Assembly (NCBI GenBank): GCA_950022655.1
Contig: OX465583.1
Span: forward strand, 15,213,298-15,277,297
Reading direction: 5' to 3'
Length of the DNA stretch: 64,000 nt
Source: Alentia gelatinosa
Lineage: Eukaryota; Annelida; Polychaeta; Phyllodocida; Polynoidae
Shown one piece after another: positions 29,598 to 40,972 of the stretch. Within the stretch, counting starts at the first letter, position 1; every line of letters begins with the position of its first letter. Below the pieces are notes generated by a model. The model searched no databases. It saw only the letters and a list, made by a program, of their open reading frames with translations, and was not told the origin of the DNA. Position numbers and translations under genes: made by a program.

Positions 29598-30355
29598 TTT
29601 CATTCGAGTTGCCCAAGCCCAAGTCCAAGTCCTCTGGGCCCCCGACCGGTCCCGCTGTTCTGGTTCCCGCCACCCCCGCCCTGACGGGACTAAGTCCATG
29701 CCCGGGCCCTCACCGGCCTGCTCACGGTCCCCGGTATCACCACCCAGCTAGAGGACTAGGGCGCAAGATAAGAGAAATATAAAACTCCAAAGACCCAGGA
29801 CATCTTTTTACAAAAAAAGTCTCGTTTATACAGGTATGCTGGAATGGAATGATCTGCCACTAGAAAAACAAAATGAAACATTGAGCCGATATAAGAGATA
29901 TTTAAGATTTAAATTGTATAAATAAAATTCCAGTAAATAACTGTCGGAAGCACATGTGGTTTCTCAAAATCGCATTATCGCACGAAGTATCTCGCTTATG
30001 GCAACAATAAGTGTATAGGATACTCTCCATTTCATAACTCTCATTAGCTCATCATATTCACCTCTGTAAATAATTACCGACTAAGAAGAAGCTTGTTTTC
30101 ACTCTGAAAATTGTTCCTGGGTGAAAATGTTGGCCAGAATACCTGCTACGCAGAGGCCCTCAATGTACCTCTTTACAGTACTCCATAGAAAAAAAAAGAA
30201 AAGAAAAAATCACCCCATGTCCCTTTCTCTTTATGGGTTATGAGCCCCAGACTCTGAAAGTCCCAGGAGAGGCGAGCAGTACTCCGCATATAGCATGCAG
30301 AGCCCACATGATCAAAACATCATACAGGGCCTAAGTGTCCACAAGAGACCCTGCC
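29598..30355. other. No recognised feature
   Basis: A C/G-rich patch (29610-29760) is followed by AT-rich DNA and an A/G-rich run (30188-30207). No gene or repeat structure was identified. Confidence 0.4.
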
Positions 30356-30484
30356 AGTGGGAGCTGTTTCAAAGCCATAGACTTAATCCCGTGGTCGCAA
30401 AGCGGTAGGAGTAGAAGGTGCTATCAGCTAAGCCTCGTACACAAATACATAGACTTAACCCACGTTTTGAAACAGCTCCTGGAC
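30356..30484. mobile_element. Short MITE, TIR GAGCTGTTTCAAA
   Basis: The ends GGGAGCTGTTTCAAA and TTTTGAAACAGCTCCTGG are inverted, and CATAGACTTAA also occurs near both ends. The ends resemble those of the hAT-like family at 2059, but the interior differs. Confidence 0.5.
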
Positions 30485-31190
30485 CGCTCGCTCCAGGGTT
30501 GCCCCGGGTCTCAGCCCATACTCACTATACTATATATAGTATATACTCTGTTATATGTATACAAATTATATCCAATTGTACTAATCAATTTATTCAATCC
30601 GTGACTGTAATTGTTTACTAATCGTCACATGTTTCCTTCCCTAGTTACGTGGTAACCGGTCGCAGATATGCTGGTTACCTGGTTACCAGGTTCCATAAAC
30701 AGTCACTCTGCTTCAATATCTCACCAGTATCGGACACGATTTAGTCTATGACACCTGTAGACGTTGTCTTTCCTCAAATTGCATCGACATGGGTCGTACG
30801 AGGAAGAAGGGATCTAGTGGAAAAACCACTAAATCTCTATATATCTCTGGAAATTCTCATTTCATTTCATGAGATTATCATGATATTGTTAAAGAGTCCA
30901 TGTTTTTTTTATTCAGGTTATTCCAAGATGTCCCAAAAGGGTACACTGCTTCGGGATATTTGTATCGGGCTCTCTGTCCAGAAAGCGATAGGACCAGACT
31001 AACATCGAAGTCGGAGACAGAGTTGGTTGCCAATCTCGGTGATACGCCGTCCCTATCTGTTTTCTATGGACACTTTGTATGAGGATAATAGTAAAACCTA
31101 GATGGCGCCACCAGCGTCAGAATATGGTTCCCTTATTGACGCAAGAAGTCAGTAGTGAGCCGCGGACTCGCCACAGGTTCGATTGGACAG

Positions 31191-31460
31191 TTATCTCACC
31201 CCTGGAATAAATGTCCATAGGCTTAACATTGGGAACTCGTTCTCCATGCCCCTACGAGAATTGCAGTCCGTTCTCCATGGTTTATATCCTCTGTGTTGTC
31301 CATTCTTTAGGTGTGTACAGGGGTAAGATAAATACAGAAAGCAACTCGTTTTGGTCAAAGAAGTCATTCTCCAACTCGTTTGAATGCTATGTGATATTCA
31401 CTCGGCTGTCGCCTCGTTCATATCACTCCGCATCAAACTCCGGTCACAGATTTTTGGTTT
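31191..31460 (+). mobile_element. H1 modular hairpin element, copy C
   Basis: The module runs from TTATCTCACCCCT (31191) to AGGGGTAAGATAAA (about 31318-31331) with the anchor CCATAGGCTTAACATTG. The hairpin has worn arms (GTTTGAATGCTATGTGATAT and ATATCACTCCGCATCAAACT) and the tip CTCGGCTGTCGCCTCGTTC. The word AACTCGTT occurs after the anchor and twice next to or in the left arm. Confidence 0.75.
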
Positions 31461-31689
31461 AACTAGTCAGTTGCAGGCAGGTTTCGGTTCCGAACTCATT
31501 CATAGGGACCTAGTAGATATATATTCAGATCTTTCTATTATTCTTTTTATTTTATTTGAGCTTTATTCATGAAATTCTGGAATTCTGAAGTTCTGACAAA
31601 CAGACAACTTCCTTCATAAAACTCCCATTTCTATATACTACCTCCATAACCATACCTCGTTTTTACTTTATACCCATGCCGTATATACT

Positions 31690-32042
31690 GTAAACTAGGA
31701 GCAAATAGAATGTTCATCATAGATGAATGAGCGTGCAATTGTAAATGTATAACAATAAAAGGTTTGGGTTACACTCAGTCTATGGATCGATTTCTGTAAC
31801 TACTTGCACCCAGTAAACTTGCCATTTCTGTAGTCTATACAATCCAAACATATCAAACACCAGTAGGTCAATGAGGTATTCCGGTACTGGTGATTGGTCA
31901 TGGTCAGATGGGCTTGCCTCTCAGACCCCCAGACACTGGCTCTCTGCTCTGTTCTTACTATCACAGTGAATAACATGCAGATAGTGAAGGGATAGTTTTC
32001 TGGAAGCACACTGAAAGTTCAATGTGACCACTCTAACCTCTA
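31690..32042 (+). repeat. Dispersed repeat R3, copy 2
   Basis: Good match over its full length to 2816-3178 (for example GTTCATCATAGATGAATGAG and GCACACTGAAAGTTCAATGT). Confidence 0.75.
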
Positions 32043-32084
32043 GATGATGTATTTAGCACGTGCAAGCACGCTCTAATAAGTACC

Positions 32085-32375
32085 GTTTCGCCGTATGACG
32101 TATGAATACCTACGGAACAGTGTCCCGTACGGCAAAATACGGAACACTTATGCATACGCTTTAACAAATGTATTAGGTGTGCCAAATTCGATAAATCATT
32201 TTCATTAATTTCGGGTATATAGTAAATATAAAACGACCCCCCATGCTTGTACAAGCTACAAAACTCGATAATGATTTACGGTTTGCACGGAACTCAGCAT
32301 AAATGCCTCGTTCCGTACGAACTGTAAATTATCATCTCATTCTGTAACTTGTACAGCATGGTCAGGTCGTTCTAT
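32085..32375. mobile_element. H2 hairpin element, copy 1
   Basis: The hairpin 32232-32374 has arms of about 60 bp (ACGACC ... GGTCGT at its base) and the tip ACTCAGCATAAATGCCTCG. The left part (32085-32230), with TACGG/CCGTA words and the GGTATATAGTAAATATA stretch, matches copy 2 at 39290-39605. Confidence 0.75.
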
Positions 32376-32805
32376 ACAAATATTGATTTATCATAGCGTG
32401 TGTAGACGTCTAGGCCCTTATTGTATGTATGAGAACATTCTACATTAACCAGGACCTACAGTTCACCCGGTAACAACGCTTTTAAAGGCGCTAAGGGAAC
32501 GGATTCTATGGGAGATGGCGCAACGGTTCACACCTTTCTTATGGAGTGGCATTTTGAACCCATGCACTACAGGGGCTTTGGTTTGCCCAGATTATGTAAC
32601 CCTTCCTGTATATAAGGTGGGTTCCTCGGCAGAGGCTACACCCTGTATGAACCTCTGTCCGGAGAAGGATCAGCCTGGGTCATGCACTAGTCCAGACTAC
32701 CGTACTGTCTCAGGGGTTGGATGGCCCTCGACCACATATCATTTTATCATGATCACCCGGGATGAACTCCCCTGTTTTGTACCATGTGACATGGGTGTGT
32801 CGAAG

Positions 32806-33098
32806 GGCAGGGCGTGGCAGGGCGTGGCAGGGCGTGGCAGGGGCAGGGGCAGGGGCAAGGGCAGGGGCAGGGGCAGGGGCAGGGGCAGGGGCAGGGGCAG
32901 GGGCAGGGGCAGGGGCAGGGGCAGTGGCAGGGGCAGGGGCAGGGGCAGGGGCAGGGGCAGTGGCAGTGGCAGTGGCAGTGGCAGTGGCAGTGGCACTGGC
33001 ACTGGCACTGGCACTGGCACTGGCACTGGCACTGGCACTGGCAATGGCACTGGCACTGGCAGGCAGGCAGGGCAGGCAGGGCAGGCAGGGCAGGGCAG
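32806..33098. repeat. GGGGCA minisatellite in three sub-blocks
   Basis: Starts with GGCGTGGCAGG units, then GGGGCA repeats (about 32838-32960), GTGGCA repeats (to about 32995), CTGGCA repeats (to about 33060) and a GGCAG-rich end. The 6-bp period keeps all frames open on both strands, so the long frames here are artefacts. The G4 tracts could form quadruplexes. Confidence 0.95.
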
Positions 33099-33780
33099 CC
33101 ACCGTTCGGCTTAATCTGGTGAGAGATGATCCCATCGGGATTACGCTGAACTGAAGTCCAGATCTCGGCTGTTGGGTGAATACCGTAGTTCTACCGGTGT
33201 CCGGTGAGGGGCGTGACTTTGGAGGAGAAGGAGCCTTGCTACCCTCCACAGGAAACCCCGTTCCTCTGCCCTCCCCCCAAGCCCGGACTTGTACCCTTCA
33301 CAGGAAATCCCATCCCTCACCCCATCCTCCAGAGCCCCACACACGTACACGGACCCCATACATAGTGTAATTCAGACAGCAGTAAATATATATCCAGCCC
33401 TACCATCGTCTAAGTTCCATTCGACCAAATAATCTCTCTTTACTTCTTCTCTCCTACTTCATTTTCCTTCATCCCTTACCGTTTACGCACTTGATTCCTC
33501 TTCCTATCCGTTTCTATTTCATTATATTCCTCCCTTCATAGCGTCATCTTCATTTTTGATTTATCGTACCTTAAGGCGTAAGTCGTAAATAAACTCAACG
33601 CTGCTGTACGTATAAAAATACGACAATTGTGTAGCGTAATCTACGGTTCCTTTACAATGTGAGTGAATGTATTCAACCGTGATCATGTGAAACAAAAGCT
33701 TATCACTCTGGTGCACACTAGCAATTCCAGGTAACATTCAAAACAAATGGCCGCCATTTGCGAATTCAAAAATACGCCAA
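33099..33780. other. No recognised feature
   Basis: A C-rich stretch (33230-33350) is followed by T-rich sequence; no exon or repeat was identified. Confidence 0.4.
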
Positions 33781-33784
33781 AGTA

Positions 33785-34085
33785 TTTCACTACCAAGAAT
33801 TACTATGCTGTGAGAGTTACTCAATTTACTAGAATTACTATGCTATTAGAGTGAATCATGGCTAAATCTTACTACGCTGTGAGAGTGAATTTTTTCTATG
33901 CTGTTAGAGTTAACCACGTTCCAATGCTGTGAGAGTGAACCATCCCTAAGTATTACTGTGCAGTGAGAGTGACCAAGTATACGCAGTGACAGTGAACCAC
34001 TACTATGCTGTGAGAGTGACCCATAACCTTACTCAGAGTATATGACTACTATACTGTGAGATTGAATGACAATACCTGTGAGAGA
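33785..34085. repeat. Degenerate minisatellite TACTATGCTGTGAGAGTGA
   Basis: About ten imperfect units of 20-35 bp carrying GCTGTGAGAGTGA or close variants. Confidence 0.75.
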
Positions 34086-34199
34086 ACTTTTAAGATACTG
34101 TACTATGCGAAATGGCCACCACTCCTACCATCCGTGCATTGTTACTGAGACAATAGTGCCCTCTCCTTGCCGTCAGAGTTTACAAAGCTGAGCAGTCTA

Positions 34200-34590
34200 C
34201 GAGTCTACATAAAACACGTGCATCACGTGACTACCAGGCGTCTCAGTGCGCCGCCATTTTCTATTCACCATCTACTCGTTATTATCTCCGTTACAGAAGA
34301 GTTTCCTTGTGTTAACCTGCAGAGAAACGCTCAGTTCATTCAAACTTGTATTTACAGTTGTTCATTGTGTAACAGCAATAATTAAACAGATATTTGGATG
34401 CCGTTGTAGAAGCACCCGCTTAGGGCAGATATTTCTTGCTGAAATGGAACGGAACTTGCCAGATGCCTTTGCCTTCATGAAAAACCCATCCCATACCCAT
34501 CTCTTAAGGGGGGGTGTTCTACCAACCCGACATTATTTAAAGTCTGAAGGCCCCAGACCCACTGAAGCGAAGCGATCGTCGCACATTTGA
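34200..34590 (+). promoter_or_regulatory. Possible TATA-less promoter / first exon
   Basis: Two E-boxes (CACGTG at 34215-34220 and TCACGTGA at 34223-34230) are closely followed by GCCGCCATTTTC (34250-34261), a YY1-type element common at transcription starts. A frame from 34246 to 34590 follows but has no recognised domain; an ATG at 34444 (MERNLPDAFAFM) is also possible. Unproven as a gene. Confidence 0.25.
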
Positions 34591-34770
34591 TAGGGCTATA
34601 ATTAAACGATCCAACGACGGAAATTTATGGCCCCAATCTCCTGACACCTGAGTAGAGGCTGTAAAGTGTGATATCTATTCACCGTAGGAGAATCCATCTT
34701 CCAGTGCCAGGGGAAGCAGAACAGCAGATCCATTCCCATACATATGATAGAAAATAAACCTATGCGCTAA

Positions 34771-35160
34771 GCGGGGACCCCCACCTACCACGAGAGGCCA
34801 CGATATGCTTCCCGATCGCTACGATTTGAAATGGCGAAATCGTGACCTATCGGGAGGTCCCCGAATCGTAGACCTCTGTCGTGATCCAATCGGTGAATCA
34901 TACGCGCTGACCACGATATCTTCCCGATAGGCTACGATACCCAACGACAGGCTACGAAATTTCCAACATGTTGGAAATTATCGGGACCTCTACGATTGGC
35001 GTTTTCATCGCAGCCTATCTTGAGCTGTCGTGGACAGAATCGCAGAAACCTGTCCCACCTACCACGATTTTGGCTGACCTCACGCTAGAATCGGAATGGT
35101 GTCGGGAAGGCCGTCGTAAGGCCAATCGGAACCAGAATCGTGGTAGGTGGGGGCTGGCTT
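34771..35160. mobile_element. MITE of the ACGAY superfamily, CCCCCACCTACCACGA type
   Basis: Ends with CCCCCACCTACCACGA and TCGTGGTAGGTGGGGGCTGG. Its right block (35055-35155) is the reverse of the left block of the copy at 15245, so the two are inserted in opposite orientation. Confidence 0.75.
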
Positions 35161-35364
35161 TCAATGTGCGATGCCTTCGCATAACACCCGCGCGAAAGCC
35201 CGGCCCTTCTAGTGCGATTATGTGCGATGCGCTGGGCGGCGCCGTGATTATGAGCATCGCCGGCAGTTTATAACTCTTTATTGAATTGCGACGGTTGTGT
35301 AGCAGAAAGGGAGTCAGAACCGAGACACAGAGTACAGGGTACAACTATGAGCCAGAGAAGTCTA

Positions 35365-35628
35365 AGGTCCGGCGTCCACCTACTACGATATGGCTCCGAT
35401 TTGGTCTACGATGCACCTCCCGATAAAAAATCTAAATCGCGTCGGAAGGTCACCTAATATCGGTGCAGTTGACCACATTTCTGCGATTAAACATGCGTGG
35501 TGGATTGGCTTGTCTAGACATATGTCTACGATTTTACACCTTCCAGATATGGCACCGATTTTGACATTTTGTATTGGTGCCATATCGGGAGGTCTACGAT
35601 TCTATCGTAGTAGGTGGACGCCGGGCCT
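35365..35628. mobile_element. MITE of the GGCGTCCACCTACTACGAT family, copy 1
   Basis: 264 bp from AGGTCCGGCGTCCACC to GGTGGACGCCGGGCCT. The inner sequence (CTGCGATTAAAC, TGTCTAGACATATGTCTACG) is shared with the copies at 46394, 49473, 53484 and 58088. Confidence 0.9.
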
Positions 35629-36140
35629 TATTCATTGACAGACTGGGGCGATTTTATAAAACAAAGAGGGGTTCGTATGCTTTGCATTCTGATTGGTTGC
35701 TGAACCAACAGACTATAGGGGACGACTAGTTTCGTTCCGGTCTGCCACACATTCCTATGAGGGCACTCCTGACTCTAACATCTCAGAGTGTCGTTAACAG
35801 AGCACCCTTCAACCATACATGACCTTAACCCGATCCTATCTTTCGAAATTGTTCAGCATTATTCATTGTTTTCATGGATTCATGATCTAAGGGAAGCTAA
35901 ACTTTCTGTACTCTGAACATCTGAGTGATTCAAGTGTTACTGAGTGGACAATTCAAGATTAAAGTGTTCTGAACTCGAGATGATCTATGGATTATGAGAA
36001 CACGAATGGAACTCCATCACGGTTATCATAATATTCCTCTTTGTCATCTATGCAAATGACTTGGACTTTCAGACATACGACTGTGTGAAATCCCCCAGTT
36101 ATTAGGGCGTGCTTGTACATTCTATATACGTTGCTTATAA
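35629..36140. other. No recognised feature
   Basis: Unique-looking AT-rich sequence; nothing identified. Confidence 0.4.
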
Positions 36141-36350
36141 AAGGTTAGAGTGGTCACATACACTTTCAGCGTGCTAGGAAAAATCTATCCTTTCACTATC
36201 TGCGTGATATTCGCTGTGGTAATAGATAAGGAGCAGGATGCCAGTGTCTGAGGGTTTTAGAGGCATGCCCAGCTGACCATGACCAATCACTCAACACCAA
36301 AAATACTTAATTGATATGCTGCTTGATATGCTTTGATCCTAAACTCAGGC
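36140..36350 (-). repeat. Dispersed repeat R3, partial reverse copy
   Basis: Reverse similarity to 31850-32042 (GAGTGGTCACA, CTTTCACTATCTGC, GACCATGACCAATCA). Confidence 0.55.
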
Positions 36351-36439
36351 AGATGTCAACATTTCACGCAAGCGTATGTGGCATATACAAATGTGTTTTT
36401 CCTTGGGTACGGAAGAAGTTTTGATTTTAGACATTGGCG

Positions 36440-36540
36440 TCAGGCTTGTGCTCGGGGTTAGGGTCGGGGTCGGAGTCGGAGTCGGAATCAAAGCCGCCGC
36501 CGCCGCCACCGCCGCCGCCACTTCAGCTGCCGATGCTGCT
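36440..36540. repeat. GGGTCGGAGTCGGAGTC and GCCGCC simple repeats
   Basis: Short runs of GTCGG(A/G) followed by GCC repeats; the frames through them are low complexity. Confidence 0.75.
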
Positions 36541-37810
36541 TTTGCAACTGGTGGGGAACCTTTTTTTATTTTTTCATCTGTATGCATACATGTATAAGCC
36601 AAACGTATATATAACATATATATATATACGTAATGGATTCAACAAGTGTTTGGATTCAACAAGTGTACATACCTACCTACAAACCAAACGTATTTTTAAC
36701 GTTTGAGATCTTACTGGTTGATAACCAACTGATATTTACTCATTTCCTATGTATAGCTACATAGTGTGTTTACTGGGTCAAGACACCCAAATATATTTTA
36801 TTTCAAAATAGGTCTTTCTGTTTAAAAACTAGTTTACATTGTGCCAGCCAGATTGTACTGGTGACGTCAAAATTTGAGCAAAATGTATGGCAAAACAAAC
36901 AAACCTGTGCATGAGAAATGTCAAAATAATCACACTATATATGCAACAATGATATGAACTGTCTACTCTCACGCCTCTTGTATTCATGTTATATGTGTGT
37001 CTATCTGCTTTATATTGATTCTTGTATAGTAAAAGGATCCCCTTTTTCTGTCCCTTTATGTCAACTGTCAAGTGTCCAGGGATCCTATGTCCCCAAATCT
37101 TTTCAGACACCTTATGCAAACCAACAAAAAGCCAAAAATATTGCAGCTCATCTGATGTATATTTGTTCTCATGTATGTAAATGCCAACTACGAGTTAAAT
37201 CTTCACTCATGTACTTAGATGTCAACGGATTGTAAACAAAAAGTAATCAAATAAAGCTGCTTTTGAAAAAAATAAAAAAATAAATAACGGATGTTTGATT
37301 TCTAGTGAAACTCGTATAAAATCGATGAAACCATCATATCATGTCATTATCGAAGTTTACGCTTTAGGACCGACTTTACGCACACATTAAATGCGCGTCT
37401 ATCTCTACGCTGATTTCTGCATTCCGTAGTCCGTGGCCGGGGTAAGGGACACCCTTTGATGCAATCATGATTCATAATTCGTTTCATTCCTCTCCAATAA
37501 ATTCAGGATTATTGCATCTGTTCTGCATTAGAAGTTACTTAATTCATGCCCATTTTTGCCCACTTTCCCATTTCCTTCAGTATGAGATGGGACTCAGCTT
37601 TTCATTATTTGTTCTTCACCCCACCCCCTCTCGCGGAAACCCTAAAGAAGTCCTAATGCTTCCCCCTGCGTGTCAGCGGCCTCCATCCAGCAGCAATTAT
37701 TCATCCTTCAAAATTAAGAAAACCAAATAATATCGCTCATGGTAATTGGAAATTATGGGCAAACGAGGAGAGGATTCTCACTGGTGCTCCAAGGCTGCTT
37801 GTAAACAAGG
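36541..37810. other. No recognised feature
   Basis: AT-rich sequence with a short TATA run (36608-36632) and AATAAA words near 37249 and 37282; no exon was identified. Confidence 0.4.
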
Positions 37811-38531
37811 CCGACTAGGCCGACAAGGCCGACTAGGCCGACTGGGCCGTCTGGGTCGACTAGCCTGACTAGGCTGACTGGGTCGACTAGGATTACTAGG
37901 CTGACGTGGTCGACTAGCCTGGCTGATTCGACCGACTAGGTCCCATAGGCCGACTAGATTGACTAAGCTAACTAGGTCGACTGAGTCGGCTATAGGCCAA
38001 TTTGGTACACTAGGCTAACTAGACTGACTAGGCTGACTGGGCCCACTAGGCACCATAGGCTCACTAGGCTCACTAGGTTGACGTGGGCGACTAGGCTGAC
38101 TCGGCAGACTAGGCTGACTAGACTGACTAGGCTGACTAGACTGACTAGGCTGACTAGACTGACTAGGCTGACTAGACTGACTAGACTGACTAGACTGACT
38201 AGGCTGACTAGGCTGACTAGGCTGACTAGGCTGACTAGGCTGACTAGACTGACTAGGCTGACTAGACTGACTAGGCTGACTAGACTGACTAGGCTGACTA
38301 GACTGACTAGGCTGACTAGACTGACTAGGCTGACTAGACTGACTAGGATGACTAGACTGACTAGGCTGACTAGACTGACTAGGCTGACTAGACTGACTAG
38401 GCTGACTAGGCTGACTAGACTGACTAGGCTGAATTGACAGACTAGGCTGACTAGACTGACTAGGCTGACTAGACTGACTAGACTGACTAGGCTGACTAGG
38501 CTGACTAGACTGACTAGGCTGACCGTGCTGA
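37811..38531. repeat. 9-bp minisatellite CTGACTAGR, about 70-80 units
   Basis: The unit alternates between CTGACTAGG and CTGACTAGA, partly as an 18-bp double unit. The left third (37811-38060) is diverged (GGCCGACTA, GGTCGACTA). As 9 is a multiple of 3, frames reading Leu-Thr-Arg, Ser-Leu-Val or Gln-Pro-Ser repeats stay open; these are not genes. Confidence 0.95.
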
Positions 38532-38945
38532 GCAGGCAAGTCTTCGCAGGTTCCGCCGACACCTATTTGCCTCTCCTTATCTAGAGAGTTACAGACCGTC
38601 CCAGGGGGCAGCGGGTCGGATGATATCTTCCACCGTCAGGTGAGGCTCACCTTGGTTGTGACGTCTGGTGGGAGGTGGGGCAGTTTTAGGTCAACATCAC
38701 CTACCCCGCGCCGTCCACCAGGTTCCCGGCCATGTCAGTATTACTAATAGTCAATATTAAGTAGCGTAAGGGCTCACAGAAACCGTTGATAGCATTGATT
38801 CTGACTCCTTTCCCCCGTCCACCAGTCTGGTCCTCAGTCATGTCAGTATGAGCAATAAGCAATATTGAGTATCGTTATGAACTATGTTTGTATTGCTTCC
38901 GACAGACTGACCGAATCCTCCCTCCACAACACAGCATAGTAACCA

Positions 38946-39256
38946 TTATCCTACCCCTAATATAAAATCCCATAGGCTTAACATTGAGATTCCGTATGCC
39001 ACGCTGACTGACATACGGACGTTTGTATGCTCCTAGGGGCATACGGAATTTGATGATTTTCATTCATGATTTTGATATTAAAATATTGTAGAGAGGGGTA
39101 GGATAAAATCAAAACCTGATTCGTTTTAATCTTGGCTCCCGCATGCCACTCCTGGAGTTTGGTTCCGGCTACCACTCGGCTCCGCCTCGTGATATCAGTA
39201 CGCCAAACTCCAGTCGTGGCATACGGGAGCCAAGATTAAAACTCATCCGGTTTTAC
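38946..39256 (+). mobile_element. H1 modular hairpin element, copy B
   Basis: Module 38946-39108 is almost identical to copy A. The hairpin (39111-39256) has the tip ACTCGGCTCCGCCTCGTGAT. Its arms read GGCTCCCGCATGCCAC and GTGGCATACGGGAGCC, where copy A has GGGTTCCGTATGCCAC and GTGGCATACGGAAGCC. One T-A pair of copy A is a C-G pair here. Confidence 0.85.
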
Positions 39257-39289
39257 GATATTACTATATACCCATGCGGTTTATACTAT

Positions 39290-39605
39290 TAATACGCACC
39301 ATTTCGCCATATAACGTAAAAAGAACTGTACGGACCACTGGTCCATACACTAAGATACGGACCACCTTGCCATACACGTTTATTAAGATATTGGTTGTTA
39401 TCATATAAAGCTAAATGAAATTAATGATTTAAATTTTTTTTCCGGTATATAGTAAATATATAACGTCCAACCATACTGTACAATTCACAGAACTCGATGG
39501 TAATTTATAGTTTGTACGGAACTCGGCGTAAACGCCTCGATCCGTACAAATATAAATTACCATCTTGTTTAGTGAATTGTGCAGCATAGTCAGGACGTTC
39601 TATAT
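39290..39605. mobile_element. H2 hairpin element, copy 2
   Basis: The hairpin 39462-39600 has the base ACGTCC ... GGACGT and the tip ACTCGGCGTAAACGCCTCG. Compared with copy 1, changes at the base and at the tip occur in both partners so that pairing is kept. It directly follows H1 copy B. Confidence 0.78.
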
Positions 39606-39779
39606 AATTACCAACGAGAATTCTGATCGGATGGGAGAACAGGTAGTTGGCCAATCACTAATCACACAACCATGGACAGCACTGCACATTACAAGCCGTT
39701 GATAAAACGTATATAATGTGGCAAATATAAAAGGGCTTTTACTAATATGCTGGGTCCAGTTATCAACAGACATATATGT

Positions 39780-40040
39780 GTACGATGTGGTGGAGGGAGG
39801 GGGTGGGCTGATGGCGGACGGTAGAGCGTGCCGAAGCAGGCTACAGTACACTGCCCGCACTCTGCACTACAACAAAAGGCAGCTGAGGAGGTGCCATTGT
39901 GGAGCAGCTCGACGCTCGGCTGGCAGACTACAGGAGAGAAATCTGCTCACAGACGTCGAGTTGCTGACGTATGACCTTCGTAACAAAGCCTGCGCTGTGA
40001 GCTGTGAGCCGTGCTAGAGCTGCCTCAATCTCCCCCCGAG
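39780..40040. other. GC-rich patch, no gene proven
   Basis: Frames are open for up to 99 codons on the + strand here (39718-40017), but the product has no known domain and low conservation potential. May be a CpG-rich regulatory region. Confidence 0.3.
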
Positions 40041-40972
40041 GCTCTGCCTGTGTTCTCTCCCGGGTCTCAGGGGATGTCAATAACTCTCAACTTATTCTCT
40101 CACACTCTCCTCATTGTTTCGTCCACGTAACCCCACCCCTCTACCACCCTCCCGTCTACTGACACGACTCTATAAAGTATCCTTATATCATGTCTTTTAT
40201 TCCAATTATCTCTTAATCGGCAGCAAAGTCCCCCTAAATACTGATCCTGCATTCAGCACTTGCAGCTTATTTCATGTATTTTCCAAATGGTAGACAAAAT
40301 AGAGATGTTCTTGACACATTAAAATTAGGTGTACATATTCTCCGAGTAGTTAATGCACAGTGATGTCCGAGCGACATCGAGCATATTACGCAGTTCATTT
40401 CTTGTAATTCAATTCTCCGAGGCAGAAGCCAAGACATTTAGGTAAAAGTAAATCCAGATAAAGTGAAATATCCAGAGCTGTCTAAGAACTCATGACAACC
40501 TACCTCCGTGCCAGACTCTCTTCAGGGGCCTGTTTAATAGTCTACGATCGTACATGAAGACCCCTTCCTATAACTCACACAATGGTTATCGTTTAGTAAT
40601 ATTTAGGTATGTTAGCTAAGACACCGAGACTAGAAGAAAATTATCGCTGTAGATCTGGCTAAATAGATTTTTTGTGCACTCTGACATCTAAAAAAATAAT
40701 TTCCCTAATCTTATATTTTTTGCTCTTCCATTTTCAGGTCTGGTGATGTTTTGATTCTATACCAACTCAGATCCCAGGATGAATTAATGCATTTCCAACT
40801 CTTTGCATTAAATTTACATCAATAGTGTTCTAATAAGATCGAGGCATTGAATGAGTAAAGAGATCTAAGGTTATTTTTTAAACGAATCAGTAGCTAACAC
40901 AGTTGGAAAGGTGTCCCTAAATACCTCCTACTAAAGAAGGCTATCCGCGAGCTCGAGCAGCTTAGCTGTCGT
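40041..40972. other. No recognised feature
   Basis: The only repeat-like piece is GGGGCCTGTTTAATAGTCTA (about 40525), similar to words at 59030 and 56340. Confidence 0.4.

Noticed and set aside
31165..31190. Possible box B GGTTCGATT near 31177
   Set aside because: The rest of the consensus (TCC) is missing and there is no box A upstream.
32515..33249. Long open frames on both strands through the GGGGCA minisatellite
   Set aside because: A 6-bp period keeps every frame open; the products are dipeptide-like repeats with no gene structure.
34246..34590. 114-codon frame after a YY1-like site
   Set aside because: Kept only as a possible promoter; the protein has no recognisable feature.
37990..38562. 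Open frames of 119-190 codons on both strands
   Set aside because: They are translations of the 9-bp minisatellite in three frames.
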